A DNA stretch of 64,000 nt from Sacculina carcini (taxonomy: Eukaryota; Arthropoda; Thecostraca; Sacculinidae). The stretch covers positions 7,447,001 to 7,511,000 of the forward strand of contig OU696575.1 in NCBI GenBank assembly GCA_916048095.2, in the 5' to 3' direction. The notes under the pieces were generated by a model, which saw only the letters and a list, made by a program, of their open reading frames with translations, had not been told where the DNA came from and searched no databases. The position numbers and the translations under genes are program-made. Of this stretch, positions 22,180-32,148 are shown piece after piece (position 1 is the first letter of the stretch; each line of letters opens with the position of its first letter).

Positions 22180-22790
22180 ATGAATGGGTGTCCCATGAAG
22201 GTAATACAAAAACAAAATATAGGGCACTAAGAAATGCTGGCAATACTGCAAAGGAAAAAGAAGACGAACGTAAATATTACGTAAAGTTGCCATATTTGGG
22301 AAAAGCAAACAAGCCACAGTGTCAGTCACTGTTCAGGGGAGCTGGTCTCGCAGATAAAGTGCGCATCTTCTTTGACCCGGGTCGTCCACTTAAAATAATA
22401 CTTGCCCTTCCCAAGAGCGACGGACATAAAAATCCAGTTGCGTTACATGCGTTACTTGTTTGACAAGAAGGTCCCAATGAAAGATGAAAAATGTTATATA
22501 TATAAATAATATGTACAGTCTGTGGAAGGTCTTACATTGGTGAAACTTGTTAAACCGTAAAAATAATAGTTCAGGACCATATTAGCGCAAAACTGAATGA
22601 TGTCATGTTTGAACACCACAGAGAACATCGCACCAATTCTCCGTTGTCCATCAACTGGTGCATCACCCAAAGCGGCATCAGAGACGATTCGACAAAAAAT
22701 ACGCCGAAGCAGCCTATATACGTCAACACGACGATGAAACACTGATCAACGGCTGCAAAGGAATTGATTTAAAATGCCAGTTTTAAAGGT
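22180..22790 (+). pseudogene. Penelope-like element: RT tail and GIY-YIG endonuclease
   Basis: KLPYLGKANKPQCQSLFRGAGL (about 22285-22345) corresponds to the region after the Penelope RT. CTVCGRSYIGET (22513-22548) is a C-x2-C followed by the GIY-YIG endonuclease core, and DHISAKLND ... FEHHREHRTNS is its following helix with the H-x3-H block. Several stops interrupt it. The RT palm upstream is not recognisable. A hammerhead-like motif lies 120 bases downstream, as expected for these elements. Confidence 0.68.
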
Positions 22791-22909
22791 AATCTCAAGA
22801 ATTGGCAACTAGATTTTGTTGTTTCTCGTTGAAAGATTCAATTGTGATGATGCATGTGTTTTTATTGTTCTTGTTGGATTATGCAATTTGATCGATACTT
22901 TGAATTTAA

Positions 22910-22953
22910 TTTCGTACCTGAAGAAGCCATGTGGCGAAAACGTTAGTACTAAA
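22910..22953 (+). ncRNA. Hammerhead-ribozyme-like motif next to the Penelope fragment
   Basis: CTGAAGA (22918-22924) stands for the core CUGANGA, and GAAA (22936-22939) for the second core strand. Between them GCC/GGC forms stem II around ATGT, with one extra A at 22925. Flanking TTTCGTAC (22910-22917) and GTACTAAA (22946-22953) pair at 7 of 8 positions as stem I. The short palindrome AACGTT (22939-22944) fits the tiny stem III typical of Penelope-associated hammerheads, with cleavage expected after the A at 22945. The extra A may weaken it. Confidence 0.55.
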
Positions 22954-23033
22954 ATATACTCAGATATAGTGCCCGATGAAGTTATTACTTTACATCTATA
23001 ATTATTCCGGGTGCGTGAGTAAAGTTCAACTTC

Positions 23034-23036
<3 letters not shown>

Positions 23037-23112
<76 letters not shown>
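23037..23112. repeat. (AT)n microsatellite
   Basis: About 37 uninterrupted AT units, ending roughly 40 bases from the donor side of a WDR6 exon. Long Tyr-Ile reading frames across it are an artefact of the repeat. Confidence 0.95.
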
Positions 23113-23120
<8 letters not shown>

Positions 23121-23148
23121 ATATACTAACACGAAGCACACGTGGTAC

Positions 23149-23364
23149 GCGGTGTAGATCAATGCTAGCCGAGACAATACGACGTCGCTCCAGCCAACTG
23201 AGTGTCGCTGTCGCGTCGTTATTGCCGCCGGTAACACTGATGGTCCACGAGCGGTGTCCGCCGCCGCACGATACGCGCCACACTTCGCTGCAATCGCCAG
23301 GACCATTCTCACCACCGTCGCCGTTGTCCGAGTTGTCGGGGAAAGTCAGCAATACAAAATTTGA
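23149..23364 (-). CDS. WDR6: WDR6 homologue, middle exon with the CGGGHRSW signature
   Basis: The exon starts after TGCCAG with SNFVLLTF (phase 0) and carries VWRVSCGGGHRSW, which matches the near-invariant NCGGGHRSW of WDR6 proteins. The preceding exon ends VAGFRG in phase 0, so the join gives a continuous block equivalent to LGFHANEFVVW of WDR6. The acidic insert DNSDNGDGGENGPGD is specific to this species. The donor is uncertain: CGC/GTACCA at 23149 keeps phase 0 for the next exon at 8440, but CGT/GTTAGT about 15 bases further also would. Function is as given for the exon at 7926. Confidence 0.8.
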
Positions 23365-23449
23365 CTGGCACGCATATAAGACACAAGACGCACAGTTCAA
23401 TAGGCATCATTGAAAGGTGCATACCGATGAATGCTTAACGTATGCAATT

Positions 23450-24520
23450 GTTCTGTGATTGTGTTTTGTGTAATTGTGTATTGTGTGGGAGAGGGTGTGA
23501 GCGAATGTGTATAGTTGAGTCGTGTTTGAGTCGTGTTCGAAGTGTTTTCGATAGTGTGACGTATTGTAGGCGCGCGTGGGGCAGTGATGCCTACGCGCAC
23601 CTGTCTGTAAATATAACCGTAGTATTTTTGGTTCTAAAAGCTATTTCAGCCTTTTTGTATCAAATGGTATTCTCGCGATTACGACTCGGCATCAGCAGCA
23701 GAGATAGGACCCTCCAGCATTAGCAGCGGCCTGGGAGGCGTGGTGGAGGTGCTCGGCGGTGTCAGGATGGTGTGCAGGGGGACGGAAGCGAAGTATGGTG
23801 GCGACAGGAGGCAGCGGGAGAGCTGTGGTCGAGGGTTCCTCGTCGTCCCGTTTGCACTGGTGCTGAACTCGCCGCTGGACAGCTATGATTTGTGAGTGGA
23901 CACTTTGATGGCTGGTGGACGTTGCTATTGCTGGATGCCAGGTGAGAGAAAGGAACTGCTGACGCCGGAGGAGAAACAAAGGTCGACGACGACGAAGTGG
24001 CCAGCGTGAACGGCAAAGTCACGGCTGTCTGCGGTAGGGCGCTGAAAAGCACTGGAGTCGACGGGAGTATAGTGGATCTGGGGTCGAAGTGGTGTGCCCT
24101 GTCGCGGCAGACGGTGATGGTGAAGACGGCAGGCTACGGCGAAGCACTGAAGAGCACGGGCGAGGCGGGAGCGCGGTGGATGCTGGGGCCTGTCGTGTTG
24201 TGCTTCGCCGCGGCCATGCAGTGTGCGTCTGCTGGAGACCGTCGAGGTAGATGTATCGGGGCTGGTTGTATATGTTGTGTATATGTTTAGCGACTTCCGT
24301 TTGGCTTTTCGAGTTGTTTCTGTGATTTTCTGTTTGTTTCTAAAACAGGTAGAGATGTTGTGTGATCGCGTATTGTTTAACTGTGTATTGTGTGGGAGAG
24401 AGTCTGGGAGCGAGTGTGCATGATTGAGTCGTGTTTGAATTGTTGTCGGTAGCGTGACGTCTTGTAGGCGCGCGTGGGGCAGTGATGCCCACATGCGCCT
24501 GTCTGTAAAACAATTTTAGT
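23450..24520. repeat. Unit with about 170-bp direct repeats at both ends (LTR-like)
   Basis: The segments 23450-23620 and 24360-24520 share GTGTATTGTGTGGGAGAG, TTGAGTCGTGTTTGA and GTAGGCGCGCGTGGGGCAGTGATGCC in the same order. The interior (23690-24290) is GC-rich and reads open in more than one frame, but I recognise no domain. The layout resembles a small non-coding LTR element (TRIM-like). I see no primer site or polypurine tract. Confidence 0.45.
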
Positions 24521-24659
24521 TTGCTTTGTTCTACGCAAGGTCAGGTTGAAATAAACGGCGAAAGCTGCCGAAAAATATTATATTATAAACTATATATAAA
24601 CACGACGACATAATTGTAACACGACTTAATTGAAACCCAGTAGCTCTAAGCATGTAGTG

Positions 24660-24944
24660 CAGTAGCGGCGCCAGGATTTTTCCAATGGTGGGCTGAGGGG
24701 GGCTAAGCAAAAAGTTGTGGGGGTTTAGCGAAGCATGAAGAGCTACACTCCATCGCTGACTACATACTATTATAATATTGGACTGAGGCACACTGATTCA
24801 GTCCTCGAACTTGAAACAAAATTAAAGGGCTTAATTTACAGTGGTAAGAAATGTTAATGTCCATGATTATGATTTGAGGGGCTTAGGTGGGTTTGGCATA
24901 TTTTTGAGAGGGCTGAAGCCCCCTCCCCCCTGGCGTCGCCACTG
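24660..24944. mobile_element. Short hAT-type non-autonomous element with perfect 8-bp target duplication
   Basis: The terminal repeats are CAGTAGCGGCGCCAGG and CTGGCGTCGCCACTG. ATGTAGTG stands immediately on both sides (24652-24659 and 24945-24952), an exact 8-bp duplication as hAT transposases leave. At 285 bases it cannot encode a transposase. A relative lies at 56831-57016. Confidence 0.8.
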
Positions 24945-24952
24945 ATGTAGTG

Positions 24953-26295
24953 TCTCCTTCTTCCAACACGTAAATAATAAACACGTAAATATAATTTCAT
25001 TCAAATATTGTATGATACACGTTGTAGCACCCACGTTATAGCACCCATAAACTAGTTATAAACACGGTAATTACATAGTACATATACACCCATAAACTAC
25101 ACAAGTTGTAGCACCCATAAACTAGGGTTGGACAGGAATCGTGAATATTGATACTCATAGTTCTGAATTCGTGAGTGTATTCGTTGGAGCCAGTTCCAGA
25201 TCCATTCACATGAACAAAATCATCGTCCCTGTACACCCTGGCCGACCGGGGCTCATTGATGTTTAAGGGTACTAGATGAGAGAGGAGAACGCCGAGTGGC
25301 AACAAATGTTGCCAGCGAGAAAATGCGTCCTGGGTGGCGAATGCTATTTGCGAAATATACAAATAGGTGTTTGTTTACTTGAGGTGAATGTTGAGGACAG
25401 CAAGGCAAAAAGTTACGTTCCGAAGTGTACAGATTTCACAAACATTGTTTAATTCAATCGCCCTCAGAAGTGGCTGAAAATGGGGTTACAAAAAGCACGT
25501 AATTCATATTTAGTTATAAATTTACTCATAGGTTTGCATATGATATTATAGAAGGATATGAAAGTCAAAAAATATAATAATTTATATTGTATCGTGCTTC
25601 TGTTGAAAAATATTCAAGTGGAAACTTGAGTGGCAACAAATGTTGCCATTGCTGGCGTGGATATTTTTTTTGCTGTTGCTGGCGTGTACAATTGTTACAA
25701 TTTGTCACATATATATATACACATGGACACTATCATACTTGGATATCGAGATGCGGTGTGGGACCCGAAACACGTAAGGACAAAGCGTCCTGTCTCAATC
25801 TCCCGAGATCCCACACAGCACAAAAACATAAGGCAAACAATGTTCATATGTACACAAAGATAACAATACAAATCTTATAATATATAATCGAAGTATTTGA
25901 CGCAATAAATGAAAACAAGGAGAAAAATAAATAAATAAATAAGTGGAGCAAATTAATTAAATGAATGCATAGCATTAAAAATGTTTTAGCGCTGATGTTT
26001 CATATGTTACCATGTGTGATTATGAATCCTTTCTAATCATTTTCTCGAATCCAAAATCCGTCTGAATACAATTGTGGCGCGAAGGAATCACGTTCTGGTT
26101 CGTCATTGGAGGGCGTGAAATGGTCGTGATCGGCCGAAACGCCAACAACAACAACAACAACATGTGTGAATATGTACACTCGTTGGAGTAAGTTTAATTT
26201 CGCTTAGATTATATAATATATCCCATTGTTATTTACGCATCATTATTTAATTCCCATGTATATTTGTATTTTGTCATTGTTAATGTAAGTACGGT
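24953..26295. other. Intron sequence with small repeats, no recognised gene
   Basis: AT-rich. At 25022-25130 TAGCACCCATAAACTAG and close variants recur three times. At 25302-25560 lies one copy of an unclassified repeat that is also found at 53263-53440. At 26060-26162 a segment ending GATCGGCCGAAACGCC runs into an (AAC)n tail, which looks like the 3' end of a small retroposon. One minus-strand frame (25036-25362) is open for 108 residues but shows no known domain. Confidence 0.4.
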
Positions 26296-26640
26296 TTAGT
26301 TGCCGACGACTCGACCCTGAATCTGGTTATACTGAAATTACACGGTTACCAGTAGCAGCAGTCCAGCTGAGCCAGTCTGCCGTGTGCTGTTGACATTGTG
26401 CTCCTGATACAACCGCAACTTCAACCGTTGTCTGGTCAGGCTTCGCCCTGCTACTGGTAACCGTGTAATTCCAGTACAACCAGATTCATGGTCGAGTCGT
26501 CGGCGACTAATCCGGTTCCCCAATGTTCTGCAGTGAAAAGGGTGGCTAGACACCCGACAGGAAAAAATACAAAACCTGTTTCAAGGGAGGATGAGCCATC
26601 TGATAGCTAACGGCCATCTAGCATGTTCCAGTTTGCAAAC
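26296..26640. repeat. Inverted repeat built from I-family 5' leader sequence
   Basis: The left arm 26296-26357 and right arm 26450-26516 are about 65-base inverted copies sharing CGACGACTCGACC and TTACACGGTTACCAGTAGCAG. The right arm continues to about 26640 as I-family leader in plus orientation, matching the reverse of 3290-3440. The spacer (26378-26420) repeats the last about 45 bases of the LTR that follows at 26624-26921. Confidence 0.6.
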
Positions 26641-26921
26641 GTGTTTTCATATTTATATTTGTGCCAACTCCCTGCTCGCTGTGATGTTCCTGTCGGTTGT
26701 GTCTTTTTCGCGTCTGTGTATAAATATGTGCGCTATATTAAATATATGCTGTTGTTGTTGTTGTTGTTACTACTGACAAACTATTGACGCCCACTTAGTC
26801 GACTGTACTAAGTGACCTCCGCCCACCTAGTTGTTGACATGTGCTGTGTTAACGCAATAAATCACTTCCGCACTAAACGTTGTGCTGTTGACAATGTGAT
26901 CATGATACAACCGCAACTTCA
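26624..26921 (+). repeat. Probable solo LTR with primer-site-like edge
   Basis: It begins TGTTCCAG and ends CAACTTCA, followed by ACTGGTGACCCCGACATGG, the form of an LTR edge plus primer-binding site in many animal LTR elements. TATAAATA (about 26717) and AATAAA (about 26857) are spaced like LTR promoter and polyadenylation signals. A (GTT)n run lies between. No gag follows, because I copy C starts 75 bases later. Confidence 0.45.
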
Positions 26922-26995
26922 ACTGGTGACCCCGACATGGAAGAGCTTGAAGCAAAAAAATTCAGCTGAGCCAGCCTGTCGTGTATCCATCAAAT

Positions 26996-27418
26996 CGTTC
27001 GTTCGTTCGTTTGTTATTTGTGTTTATGGGGTGCACCGGCCTCTGGGACCATACGGCACCCCCCAGTCTATTCACAGCCCAAAACACCCTAAAATGATGG
27101 ACATGAGGAATGGAATGATGAAATAAATAAGTGTGATAGTGAACAAAATGAATGTGAAAGTCAAGAAATAAAACTCAGTAAATAATTCTAAAAGGCAAAA
27201 GCCGTAAAAACTCAAAAATGCGGCCCTCAATGACCGCCGATTGCTCCTGTCCGAGAACATCGTGAATAGTCCGAACGGATCCAAGAAAACGTTGACGCGC
27301 CTCTCAGAATGATGGGCATTCCACCAGGATGTGTTGCACGGAGAGACGTGCATTACATGCGCTGCACGTGGGTTCAGGTTGTCCGAGTAGAATATGTCGA
27401 TGCGTGTCGTACGTGTAC
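26996..27418 (-). mobile_element. I-clade LINE copy C, 3' end only
   Basis: The tail is a (GTTC)n run at 26997-27012, then the conserved 3' end (GGGGTGCACCGGCCTCTGGGACCA on the plus strand, split here by words). The end of ORF2 (27353-27130) has CNARLSVQHILVECPSF and SVRTIHDVLGQEQ. It is 5' truncated at about 27418. The tail repeat differs from the GATT tails of copies B, D and E. Confidence 0.82.
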
Positions 27419-27732
27419 GACGGTAAACACATGCACACTCAGCGAGGGTTAGTCAGAGACTGAAATTTGTCTATAAATATAAGTGCTGTTCATGGATATA
27501 TGTATTATTCTCTGCCTCATGTCTGTTTTGTTGATGTGGCGGTCTGAAAATTGTAGCCCCGCCCCGATGGCTAACGGCCGGTTTTCCCGTTTTCCGTCAG
27601 CGCCCAGCTCTTTCCTCGCACTGAGGTGCCAACTAATTCTGTGTTGCTCTCATACTCTGTCTTTGTTGTCGCCCATTGGTCATTTTGCTTTGCGATGTGT
27701 TAAACAATGAGCTCTCAATAAATTGTCCTCAC

Positions 27733-28185
27733 ATGTGTTTCCTAGTGTTTTTCTTGTTGTGTGTGTATTTGTGTGTATGTTTGCTTTGTATTGTGTGTGT
27801 TGTATGCTTGTTTTTTGTTGTGACATTTCGTATGCATGTGTTATGTGTTGCGTTTTTGTGCTCGCATGCGTCGTACATTGTGTTTATTTGTATGTTTGCT
27901 TTGCGTTGTGTGTGTGTGCCTTCTCACACTGTGGATTTGTCGTTTCTGCTGATGATGTGTGGCGATGTCGAAATGAATCCCGGTCCTGCTCGACCACAAA
28001 AACGATTTTCAAATATACTTTTCGCCAACATCAGAGGATTGTATAAGAACATCAGAGATTTGACAGCAGCCAGTCGCTCCAAGGTCATCGTTATCTGTGC
28101 CGAAACGCTTGTGTCCGATTATCGGGACCAATTTAAGCTCTTGATGCCAGGTTTCAGTAAACCATTGCTAATGAAACGTGACTAA
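27733..28185 (+). pseudogene. CR1-group polyprotein start: hydrophobic leader, 2A-like peptide, endonuclease N-terminus
   Basis: From the ATG at 27733 about 70 residues are strongly hydrophobic and rich in Cys/Val/Leu (CFLVFFLLCVYLCVCLLC). GDVEMNPGP follows at 27961-27987. The pattern D-V/I-E-x-N-P-G-P makes ribosomes skip the Gly-Pro bond, so the leader would be released from the endonuclease that starts FSNILFANIRGLYKNI. 2A motifs are known near the start of LINE polyproteins in several invertebrates. A 5-bp repeat at 28199-28209 and a stop end the frame. The start codon is my choice; upstream is open without an ATG. Confidence 0.75.
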
Positions 28186-28202
28186 AAAACAGGCGGCGTG
28201 GC

Positions 28203-29114
28203 ATGGCAGTGTACGTACGCAAAGGCTTTTCAGCTACGAGAATTACAGCGCACGACTGCACTTGTCATGAAGTTATGCTGCTGCGTGTCAACACCGCCTT
28301 GATGAATTTTTACATCTTTGGAGCATACCGAAATCCAGACAGTAACGACTCTATCTACGAATGTCTCTTGTCAGCCATGCCATCAATTCAGGAGAAGGAC
28401 ACCAAGTCAGCATTTGTATTTGTGGGAGACATGAACGCCCATCACCGTGAGTGGCTCTTGTCGACATCTCCTACAGACGCTCATGGTAGAGCAGCATATG
28501 ATTTCTGCAACATTTCTGGCTGCTCCCAAATGGTGTCCGGTCCCACACATCAAGCGGGAAACTGTTTGTACTTGGTTATGACAGACGTCTCAGATATCGT
28601 GAATGTAAACATGGAAGCTCCAATAGGAAGTTCAGATCACTCGTCGCTGTCCGTGAAGTTGACATTGAGACAGAAGGTTTCTCCTTACACGATTTCAAGG
28701 CTCGTGCACATGAAGAACAATGTTGACTGGGTGAAGGTGAATGATGAATTGAAAGCAATTAAAGTTTCAAATCTGCAGCAGAAGGAATGCCCCATCGATG
28801 CATTGAACAAATACATTGCCGATGTCATCTCAAGGAGAGTGCCTACTAAAGAACTACGTTTTCGCTCTGATGACAAGGCCTGGTTCACCAACGAATGTCG
28901 CAGCGCACGTGAATCCAAGCAGGAGGCTTACCACAAGTGGCTTCAATCACGCTCAGCCGATTCATGGAGTGTCTACACTGAGGCCAGACGGCATGCTGAG
29001 CATGTGTATTCAGAAGCGGAAACACGTCACTCAAAGAAACTTGCTGAAAAGCTAACATGTGCCAATGACGCCCACAAATGGTGGTCAACGTTGAAATCGT
29101 CAGTGTGGACATGA
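28203..29114 (+). pseudogene. CR1-group APE-type endonuclease
   Basis: AVYVRKGFSATRI, YRNPDSNDSIYECL, FVFVGDMNAHHREWL (the GD-x-N-A-H catalytic block) and APIGSSDHSSLSV (the SDH catalytic block) are in the right order for a LINE nickase. The linker with KAWFTNECRSARESKQEAYHKW follows. The frame ends because a 31-base segment (29090-29120) is repeated directly at 29121-29151 and the phase is lost. Confidence 0.83.
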
Positions 29115-29212
29115 CCTGACGTTGAAATCGTCTGTGTGGACATGACCTGTCTGTCCCTCCTTTATTTTCAGCGAACGGTGAGCTCAAAAGCAACCCAACA
29201 GAGAAGGCAGAG

Positions 29213-30157
29213 TTGCTTATGGATTACTTCAATACCAAGCAATGTCAATGGTCCATTCCGTCTGACGATTCATCTGTCCTAGCCCCGAAAATCAAAGGCA
29301 TTGCCTTCCGATCAAAAGAAGTGGCGAATCTCATGAAAGACCTTGATGCCCACGGAGGAACAGACCATCTGAATATGTTTCCGCTATTTTTCAAGAACAC
29401 GGCAGATACTCTAGCTCCGAAGCTCAGTGCTCTTTTCAGGCGCTTGATGAAGACTAGTTCGTTTCCATCATGTTGGCCGGTTGCGAATATCACGCCCATT
29501 CCAAAAGTAACCAATTCAGCTGATGTTGCAAACTACCGGCCGATATCAATTACGCCGATTCTGTCCAAAATATTCGAGCACTTGATATCTTCCAGACTAT
29601 CCAAGTACCTGGAGAGCAACAATCTGCTGTCGGAAAACCAATTTGCATACCGCAAAAAACTCAGCACGACTGATGCTCTGCTTACTATCACGCATGAGCT
29701 CCAGCAAGTGCTAGACAAAGGCAGTGAAGCCTGGATTGTGCTGTTGGATTTCTCGGCAGCATTTGACCGTGTGAGCCACCAGGGCTTGTTGCACAAACTG
29801 AGAAATATTGGAGTCGGCGGCCGCTTGCTAAGTGTTTTGCATCAATTTCTCTCCAATCGCGTACAAAGTGTTGCCATCGATGGAGCATACAGTGGCTGGC
29901 AGAGCATTGTGTCCGGTGTCCCGCAGGGAAGTGTGTTGGGTCCTATTTTGTTCAACATTTACAACGCTGACCTGTACACAACCACACGCAACCCAGTATA
30001 TGGATATGCTGATGATATCACCTTGATGGCTGTAATTTCATCTCCTTCGGACAGACCACAGGTGGGTCAAACGGTCAACGACGATCTCAGCAGCGTCTTG
30101 AAGTGGTGTGAGAGGTGGAATATGATGCTGAACACTTCGAAATCTAAATGCTTCTAG
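29213..30157 (+). pseudogene. CR1-group reverse transcriptase
   Basis: All RT blocks are present: ANITPIPKV, ANYRPISITPILSKIFEHL, LSENQFAYRK, WIVLLDFSAAFDRVSHQGL (motif A), GVPQGSVLGPILFNIY (B), YGYADDITLMA (catalytic YADD near 30000) and MMLNTSKSKC. The enzyme copies element RNA at the nicked target. The fingers and palm are open for 314 residues. It ends by a shift just after KSKC; the thumb ILGVHVDSKLTFKSHIQKL reads in another frame (30180-30300). Confidence 0.88.
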
Positions 30158-30338
30158 GTCACGTACCGTTCAGCCTTCACATGGAGCTATCCTCATAAAT
30201 GACGCCCAACTCAGCGTGTGTGATGAGCTCAAAATATTGGGAGTACATGTAGACTCAAAGCTGACGTTTAAGAGTCACATTCAGAAGCTAGTTTGTTCGG
30301 CATCGCGGAAACTGTGAATTATAAGAAAGGATGTTCGG

Positions 30339-30788
30339 ATGTTCGGTAGCAGCACAATCTCAAAAAGTTGTTTTCGCTGTTTCATTTGGCCAATTCTAGA
30401 GTACTGCGCCCCCGTGTGGTCTTCTGCTGCGGATTGTCACCTCAATCTCATCAACAGAGTTGTTAGAACTTGCAAGTTCCTCTGTGGTGACTTGGTTCTT
30501 GGTGATCTTTGCCATCGTCGAAAGGTCAGCAACGTGTGCATGCTGTACAAGATCAAGCACAACGACCATCATCCGATGAACAAGTCAATTCCTGATGATT
30601 TCGCGGCAGCAAGAAGCACACGGTTTACATCCAAACAGCATTCCCAGTGCATGGCTCCAATTCGTTGTCGTACAAAACAATTCCAACGTTGCTTTCTTCC
30701 GGCCACTGTGTCTACTTGGAACACGTTGAAGGAGGAGGCTTTCTCGCAGAACAATTTGAAGAAATTCAAGAGCGAAATTGACTGTTGA
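30339..30788 (+). pseudogene. CR1-group C-terminal domain
   Basis: FIWPILEYCAPVWSSA, LINRVVRTCKFLCGD, RRKVSNVCMLYKI and the terminal FLPATVSTWNTLKEEAFSQNNLKKFKSEID are the standard ending of CR1/L2-type ORF2 proteins. The stop at 30786 is followed by the AT-rich 3' UTR. Confidence 0.8.
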
Positions 30789-30799
30789 GTCTAATTAAT

Positions 30800-31300
30800 T
30801 GTATATTATTCATATTTATTGTTATTTATTCATGCTTATTGTTATTTATTTTCTATTTATTTATATTTATTCTATTTTACTCTCTATTTATTACTATTTA
30901 TTATTGGTTGTTGTTATTTATTAAATCATACTTTTACTCAGTGTTGGCTGTTGTTTATTGAATCATATTTATTGTTGTTGTTTATTGAATCATATTTATT
31001 GGTGTTGTTGTTTATTGAATCATATATATTTGTGTTGTTGTTACTTATTGAATCATATTTATATTTATTGTTGGATGTTTCTTAATGAATCATATTTATT
31101 GTTCTTGATTGTTATTTATTACTTATTTATAAAAAAATATTCTTATTTATTGATGGCTGTTATTTACTGAATCACATATTTATTGTTGATTGTTATTATA
31201 TTTATTATTATTATTTATTATTTATTATTATTTATATTATATATATTATATTATTATTATATATTTATATATTATTATTATTTATTTATTTATTATTATT
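30800..31300 (+). repeat. AT-rich minisatellite in the CR1-group 3' UTR
   Basis: Units of about 26-33 bases around TTATTGAATCATATTTATTG, with GTTGTT spacers, repeat imperfectly from about 30940 to 31110 and then decay into TTATTA runs. The same units appear reversed at 63610-63960. Short reading frames across it are artefacts. Confidence 0.8.
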
Positions 31301-31430
31301 ATTTATTGAGGAACGTGGGCTGAGTGACATTATGGATTGTTATCGGATGATGGTTTATTATTTATTATTATTTATTTATAATTTTCTTTCCAACTCTCTT
31401 TCTAGACTTTTTTCTTTTCGAACTCTCTTT

Positions 31431-31566
31431 CTCTCTGAATCGTTTGGGCGCTTCCGGTACATGGGGCCACCTTAAGGTGGTAATAGTGCTTGTACTCTTC
31501 CCATGCTACTGGATTTGCCTGTAATTAATAATAATAATAATAATACATAATGTAACTGTGTGAGCG
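31431..31566 (+). repeat. 136-bp block, CR1-group 3' end plus flank (first of two identical copies)
   Basis: It contains the perfect palindrome CCACCTTAAGGTGG (31467-31480), the (TAA)n tail, and then TGTAACTGTGTGAGCG. By eye it is identical over all 136 bases to 32149-32284. Because the match runs past the LINE tail, it is not just two insertions of the same element. Confidence 0.85.
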
Positions 31567-31721
31567 TCGCCCTTTGCGTGATAGTGGAGCAATCATATTT
31601 GTTGTGGCCCTGTCCCACTGACTCGGGCGATGTTGTGAACAATGTTAATGTTGTGTACATTTGTTTGTGTTTAGATTGAAATCATTCGTGAACTTAAATA
31701 TAGTCCGTTCCGAATGTCTGT

Positions 31722-32006
31722 TTGATCATAACCCATTACAGGCGGTCACTCCGCTACTTTGAACCAGGTGACGGGGTACATGCTCGTTGGTACCAGGGTT
31801 CTAGACGTTGGGTTTTCGGAAGGGTTGTGCAACGCATGGGCGCAGTCATGTATAAGGTGCGGACAGTCATCAGACGACATATTGATCAGCTTCGGCGAAG
31901 GACGTGTAACGAGCAGGAGCAGCGGAAACACAACCAAATATATGTCAGCGAGCGTTACATGATCGATCGTGTAGAAATGTCGAGCTCCTCGGGTGGGCCG
32001 AATTAA
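31722..32006 (+). pseudogene. Ty3/Gypsy integrase C-terminal fragment
   Basis: RYFEPGDGVHARWYQGSRRWVFGRVVQRMGAVMYKVRT is the GD-x-V-W-A-R-x-Y type fold after the integrase core, and RRHIDQLRRRT is the usual following block. About 95 residues are open. It lies between the two identical 136-bp blocks, so those blocks may be remains of LTR edges. Confidence 0.65.
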
Positions 32007-32148
32007 GATCTGCCGCTAGCTGATCCAAGAGACACGGTGACTTCAAATTGCGATCCTTCTGTCGTCAATCGAGACGCGAGTGTTACCCATTCGAGTCCCC
32101 GTCGAGAAATTCTTCCTCCTGATCATGGCACACCGGATCGCTCCACTA

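Larger units (their letters stand above)
27480..31550 (+). mobile_element. CR1-group LINE with 2A-like peptide
   Basis: In order: leader, a hydrophobic Cys-rich N-terminus with a 2A-like motif (to 27987), APE endonuclease, RT, C-terminal domain ending at 30788, an AT-rich minisatellite 3' UTR, and a (TAA)n tail at 31524-31543. There is no RNase H, as is usual for CR1-group elements. Frames are broken by small duplications (28199, 29090) and shifts near 30157. A second copy of the 3' end lies inverted at 63340-64000. Confidence 0.8.

Noticed and set aside
23026-23413. Poly Tyr-Ile proteins on both strands
   Set aside because: They are translations of the (AT)n microsatellite; only the WDR6 exon next to it is real.
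25036-25362. 108-residue minus-strand frame as a WDR6 exon
   Set aside because: The exons at 39798 and 23364 join directly in phase and in protein order, so no exon is needed between them, and the frame shows no WD-repeat pattern.
26060-26165. Hammerhead ribozyme from GGCCGAAACGCC before (AAC)n
   Set aside because: The GAAAC strand is present, but no CUGANGA strand stands in the required place.
30819-31170. CRISPR-like array from regularly spaced TTGAATCATATTTATTG units
   Set aside because: The units are imperfect and AT-rich, with GTTGTT spacers that are also repetitive, and they lie inside a LINE 3' UTR that recurs at 63.6 kb. The genome is eukaryotic.
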